Shown here piece by piece: positions 6,200 to 8,394 of a DNA stretch of 8,394 nucleotides. The notes below the pieces were generated by a model. That model was not told the origin of the DNA and did no database searches. It was given only the letters and a program-made list of their open reading frames with translations. Location of the stretch: contig JASHYS010000212.1 in assembly GCA_030042915.1 (NCBI GenBank), forward strand, positions 1-8,394, given 5' to 3'. How positions within the stretch are numbered: position 1 is the first letter of the stretch; the number at the start of each line of letters is the position of its first letter. This DNA is from Acidobacteriaceae bacterium. GTDB taxonomy: Bacteria; Acidobacteriota; Terriglobia; Terriglobales; Acidobacteriaceae. Made by a program: the position numbers and the translations under genes.

Positions 6200-6598
6200 C
6201 TATCCGCGGCCGCGAAACTGAATGATACGGCGGCGATCGCGCTTGGAGGGGCGGCGCGGAGGCAGGTCGATGTAATTGGCCATGGCCTTGCGCTCTTCGG
6301 CCAGGTGCAGGCGCGCCAGGCGGCTGTCCTCGGTTTCGCGATAGAGTGTGTGCGCCACAGTTGCCGGGCCGCGCATGGCGCTGATGGCGACCACCTCGAT
6401 CTCGAACCGGCCGCCTTCATTCTCGATGCGCAGGCGGTCGCCGATGTGCACGTCGCGCGCGGGTTTAGCGCGGAATCCGTTGCATTCAACCCGGCCAAGA
6501 TCACATGCCCGCGAGGCCAGCGCGCGCGTCTTAAAAAAGCGCGCCGCCCACAGCCATTTGTCCATGCGCAGCGACTGAAGAGGAGAGCCGGAAGTCAT
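6200..6598 (-). CDS. hslR: S4-domain RNA-binding protein, Hsp15/HslR family
   Basis: A protein of 132 residues. In E. coli, Hsp15 binds stalled 50S subunits carrying nascent-chain peptidyl-tRNA and helps recycle them. The S4 domain begins at DKWLWAARFFKTRALASRAC (residues 13-32), nearly identical to the Hsp15 signature, and continues through GRVECNGFRAKPARDVHIGD. The C-terminal part is basic (RRPSKRDRRRIIQFRGRG), matching the Hsp15 tail that contacts rRNA. The ATG at 6598 gives a short lead-in before the S4 motif, like the E. coli protein. An internal ATG at 6565 would begin directly with MDKWLW. Neither has a good Shine-Dalgarno, but the TATAAT at 6632-6637 predicts a transcript starting about 27 nt before 6598, which favours the longer form. 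The heat-shock role is family knowledge and is not shown here. Confidence 0.88.
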   Translation of the reverse strand: MTSGSPLQSLRMDKWLWAARFFKTRALASRACDLGRVECNGFRAKPARDVHIGDRLRIENEGGRFEIEVVAISAMRGPATVAHTLYRETEDSRLARLHLAEERKAMANYIDLPPRRPSKRDRRRIIQFRGRG

Positions 6599-6631
6599 CG
6601 AAGATCGCTGATCGTTCCTGCGATGATGGCG

Positions 6632-6637
6632 ATTATA
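6632..6637 (-). promoter_or_regulatory. TATAAT -10 box for the S4 protein gene
   Basis: Read on the minus strand, bases 6637-6632 are a perfect TATAAT. The expected transcript start lies about 27 nt upstream of the ATG at 6598. No good -35 hexamer is found 16-18 bp upstream, and the extended TGn motif is absent. The box lies just past the stop (6653) of the possible broken ORF upstream, so the S4 gene need not depend on it. Confidence 0.5.
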
Positions 6638-6652
6638 GTCGGCACTCGAGCG

Positions 6653-6927
6653 CTATGGCTTGGCCTCCGTCTTCCATATATAGAGATACTCGGCGTCGCT
6701 CGACGTGGCGACTCCAATGTCGCGCAGCCGTGTGGCGCGGTTGAGCGCGTAGAGCTGGCGCGAAGCTCTCGCACGCGCGTCTCGGAAAGCCGGGCCAGCC
6801 AACGCCGGTGCCAAGAACTCCTGGAGACCACTTCGCGGATTCTGCTTGAGTCCGAGGCCATGATTCATGAAACCGATCGGACGATTGCGCGCTACAGCCC
6901 GACGAACCCGATTCAAATTAAACGCAT
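6653..6927 (-). pseudogene. Possible small gene broken by a one-base frameshift
   Basis: On the minus strand AGGAGA is followed 8 nt later by ATG (6927-6925), an excellent translation start, but the frame stops after four codons (MRLI, then TGA at 6915-6913). One base added in the ATTTG run restores a frame of about 91 residues ending in TAG at 6653. That frame begins MRL-x-LNRVRRAVARNRPIGF and ends DAEYLYIWKTEAKP. In the continuous frame, third codon positions look GC-rich, as expected for a coding gene here. The N-terminal part is basic and an RLRDIGVATSSDAEY stretch follows; I do not recognise a family. It could be a recent pseudogene, a sequencing error in a short homopolymer, or chance. 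The first unbroken start in this frame with ATG is at 6868, with no ribosome-binding site. Confidence 0.35.
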
Positions 6928-7197
6928 TTTAAAGTCTCCTGCCAGAAAGCCGCCTCTGCCCGAGACGTCGCTTGCATGCATAGCAAAAGTTTGCATCTAA
7001 TCGAAACCGTGTAGGAAAAAAGGTCGGGGCCCGGTAAAAAGTTCATGGCGTGAAACTCTGGTTTGACCATTTCGCCACCGGAAAAGCCGAAAATCTCGGA
7101 TATCAGACCTAAGTTTTTCAAGCACATGAAAAATGGCGTCGAAATGGAACGCAATTTGCAGGATAATAAGTGAACGCCTGAATTTGGAGACTTGACC
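6928..7197. other. Gene-free, AT-richer region upstream of the receiver gene
   Basis: No convincing coding sequence is seen on either strand and base composition is noticeably more AT-rich than in the genes. Visible elements are an imperfect inverted repeat TTGCATGCATAGCAA (6972-6986) containing the 8-bp palindrome TGCATGCA, a nearby second TTGCAT at about 6991, and the promoter proposed at 7139-7167. The rest looks like ordinary intergenic sequence. Confidence 0.4.
7139..7167 (+). promoter_or_regulatory. Predicted sigma-70-type promoter of the receiver gene
   Basis: TCGAAA (7139-7144, four of six matches to TTGACA), a 17-bp spacer and GATAAT (7162-7167, five of six matches to TATAAT) form a reasonable promoter. 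The predicted transcript start near 7174 leaves a leader of about 24 nt that contains the GGAGA ribosome-binding site (7186-7190). Confidence 0.5.
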
Positions 7198-7662
7198 ATG
7201 GACGAAACACGAACTTCCCCCATCGTGTCGACCGGCAAGGCACCCTCATTTCAATCGAATTGCGGATTCCCCAGAATCCTGGTCGTCGACGATGAATCTG
7301 CGATCGCCGATACGCTGACAGAAATCTTATGCCGGAGCGGTTATCCAGCCATCGCGGCATACGACGGAAACGGCGCTTTGGAACTTGCCTTGATTTCGCC
7401 ACCGGAACTGCTCATCACCGACGTGATCCTGCCCGGGATGAACGGGGTCGACCTCGCCATCACCATCAAACGCGTCTACCCGGATTGCAAAATTTTGCTG
7501 TTCTCCGGGCAGGCCTCCACAGCCGATCTGCTCACTCGGGCGAAATGCGCTGGGCATTCGTTCACGCTGCTCAGCAAGCCTGTGCCGCCCAAGGATCTGC
7601 TGGCGATCGTGGCAGACCGCTTGAGTCCAAAAGGAAGTCGGCCGGCCATACCTGTGGCATAA
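7198..7662 (+). CDS. Single-domain response regulator (CheY-like receiver)
   Basis: A 154-residue protein formed by one phosphoacceptor receiver domain with no output domain. The acidic pocket is D31/D32 in ILVVDDES, the phosphoacceptor is D75 in LLITDVILPGMNG, the switch Ser is S103 in LLFSGQAS, and the conserved lysine is K127 in LLSKPVPPKDLL. All are intact, so it should be phosphorylatable. About 25 residues without a known domain precede the receiver. ATG 7198 is chosen because GGAGA (7186-7190) lies 7 nt upstream; a TTG at 7192 is too close to that site. The SGQASTADLL...GHSF.LL.KP pattern is, from my memory of the family, common in orphan receivers of Acidobacteriota. No histidine kinase or effector gene is adjacent, so its partner is unknown. 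It may act as a phosphate shuttle or by protein contact. Confidence 0.9.
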   Translation: MDETRTSPIVSTGKAPSFQSNCGFPRILVVDDESAIADTLTEILCRSGYPAIAAYDGNGALELALISPPELLITDVILPGMNGVDLAITIKRVYPDCKILLFSGQASTADLLTRAKCAGHSFTLLSKPVPPKDLLAIVADRLSPKGSRPAIPVA

Positions 7663-7704
7663 CCATCTTCTCCCGGGCCCCCTATTCAAATCATCGTCAC
7701 AGCG

Positions 7705-8394
7705 TCAGGGAGTCGACGCAGGCTGGCCGTGCATCAGCTGCTGATACCTGCGCGCGTACTCGGCTCGGTAAGCGGCGACGGCGCGATCGTAGCTGAGCCG
7801 CTGCGTGCCAGGCTTGACCGTCCAGTACATCTGGATGGTGTGCGTGCCGGCGGGAACGCGGAGTTCGCCGCGCACAGCTTCGATCGGCTTGCCATCGGCG
7901 GCAGCAGATTTCAAATCGACGAACCAGGGAAGGTGCACGACGATGGCCTGCGGCGGCGTGGTAAACGCTGTGTCCAGGTGCAACGTCGCCACGCCATCTT
8001 GTGGCTGATCCAGCGTGAATGCCACCGGACCGAACCACGTGGGCGCCTGGCGCACGGCGATGGTATTGCCTTTGCCGATCCAGGCCGGAGAAACCACTGA
8101 GAGCAAGTGCAACTGGTTGCCCTCTTCCCGCACCAGCATAGTGCGCAACAGCGTGCGGTACTCGGCGGCAAACCAGCCGTGCGGCGAGAGATTGCTTCCG
8201 AAATTGCGCTCGCCCCAGGGGCGAATGTTCCACTCGAAGCCCGCGTTGGTCGAGCTGGTGTGCAGCAGGATGGCGTAAAGCTCGCTCAACGCCTGCTGCT
8301 GATCGCCGCGGATGGTCTCGGTTAGCGTGTTCTTGATGGTCAGGTAATGATGGAGAGACTCGCCGTTGGCGTAAGTCATGATGCCTTCGGCGTA
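7705..8394 (-). CDS. C-terminal part of a large protein, possibly glycoside-hydrolase-like
   Basis: The frame is open to the right edge (it begins Y-A-E-G-I-M-T-Y-A-N-G), so the start lies outside and only about 229 C-terminal residues are seen. An internal ATG at 8379 is probably not the true start. The first half (ALSELYAILLHTSSTNAGFE, WGERNFGSNLSPHGWFAAEY, LLRTMLVREEGNQLHLLSVV) looks like the closing helices of an alpha-helical barrel. The second half (IAVRQAPTWFGPVAFTL, LHLDTAFTTPPQAIVVHLPW, ELRVPAGTHTIQMYWTVKPG) looks like a beta-sandwich. This order resembles the C-terminal ends of six-hairpin glycosidase-like proteins, but no catalytic residue is visible and the family is not certain. 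It ends in TGA at 7705-7707, 42 bp from the convergent receiver gene, with no clear terminator between. Confidence 0.6.
   Translation of the reverse strand, partial: YAEGIMTYANGESLHHYLTIKNTLTETIRGDQQQALSELYAILLHTSSTNAGFEWNIRPWGERNFGSNLSPHGWFAAEYRTLLRTMLVREEGNQLHLLSVVSPAWIGKGNTIAVRQAPTWFGPVAFTLDQPQDGVATLHLDTAFTTPPQAIVVHLPWFVDLKSAAADGKPIEAVRGELRVPAGTHTIQMYWTVKPGTQRLSYDRAVAAYRAEYARRYQQLMHGQPASTP

Noticed and set aside
6305..7000. A 231-codon plus-strand frame crossing the S4 gene and the region beyond
   Set aside because: Half of it is antisense to the HslR-like gene, and its continuation has no motif, ribosome-binding site or promoter.
6918..7238. A 106-codon minus-strand frame across the receiver gene's upstream region
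   Set aside because: It overlaps the receiver gene start and its promoter, has no ribosome-binding site, and its composition looks intergenic.
1..8394. CRISPR arrays, insertion sequences, prophage or defence genes
   Set aside because: No regularly spaced repeats, transposase or integrase motifs, or terminal inverted repeats were seen; the recognised genes are housekeeping or regulatory.

Overview
The window is GC-rich, roughly 60% by eye, and densely coded on both strands, with ordinary ATG/GTG starts and bacterial Shine-Dalgarno sites. The organism is most likely a member of the Acidobacteriota (Terriglobia-like). That is an inference from overall protein character: an orphan receiver with an SGQASTADLL motif, a threonine synthase with an N-terminal zinc ribbon, and a large-protein C-terminus of a style common in that phylum. 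No marker gene proves it.

Layout from left to right. (1) The 3' part of murB (UDP-N-acetylmuramate dehydrogenase, plus strand) enters at the left edge. (2) It converges on a minus-strand molybdate-type ABC importer operon transcribed modA-modB-modC (3075 down to 779). ModA is the periplasmic binding protein, ModB the permease and ModC a short ATPase without the usual regulatory C-terminal domain. (3) Divergent from modA, with only 63 bp between them, is the thrC-thrB pair (plus strand, ATGA overlap). These are the last two enzymes of threonine synthesis, and homoserine dehydrogenase is not in the window. (4) A 363-bp gene-free stretch follows thrB. It holds several complementary stem arms, a good terminator-like hairpin and two perfect palindromes, and is the best place here to look for an undescribed RNA or regulatory element. 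(5) Thioredoxin (trxA, plus) ends in a textbook rho-independent terminator and converges on a minus-strand S4-domain RNA-binding protein (Hsp15/HslR family) with a perfect TATAAT box upstream. (6) The roughly 600 bp between the S4 gene and the next gene hold a possible small minus-strand gene broken by a one-base frameshift, then an AT-richer promoter region. (7) A single-domain orphan response regulator (plus) follows. (8) The window closes with the C-terminal end of a large minus-strand protein, perhaps a glycoside-hydrolase-like protein.

Most of the genes are housekeeping (cell wall, molybdate uptake, threonine synthesis, redox, RNA binding). I see no insertion sequences, CRISPR arrays, tRNAs, rRNAs, phage genes or defence genes. 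The unusual material is in the intergenic regions at 5430-5792 and 6599-7197.
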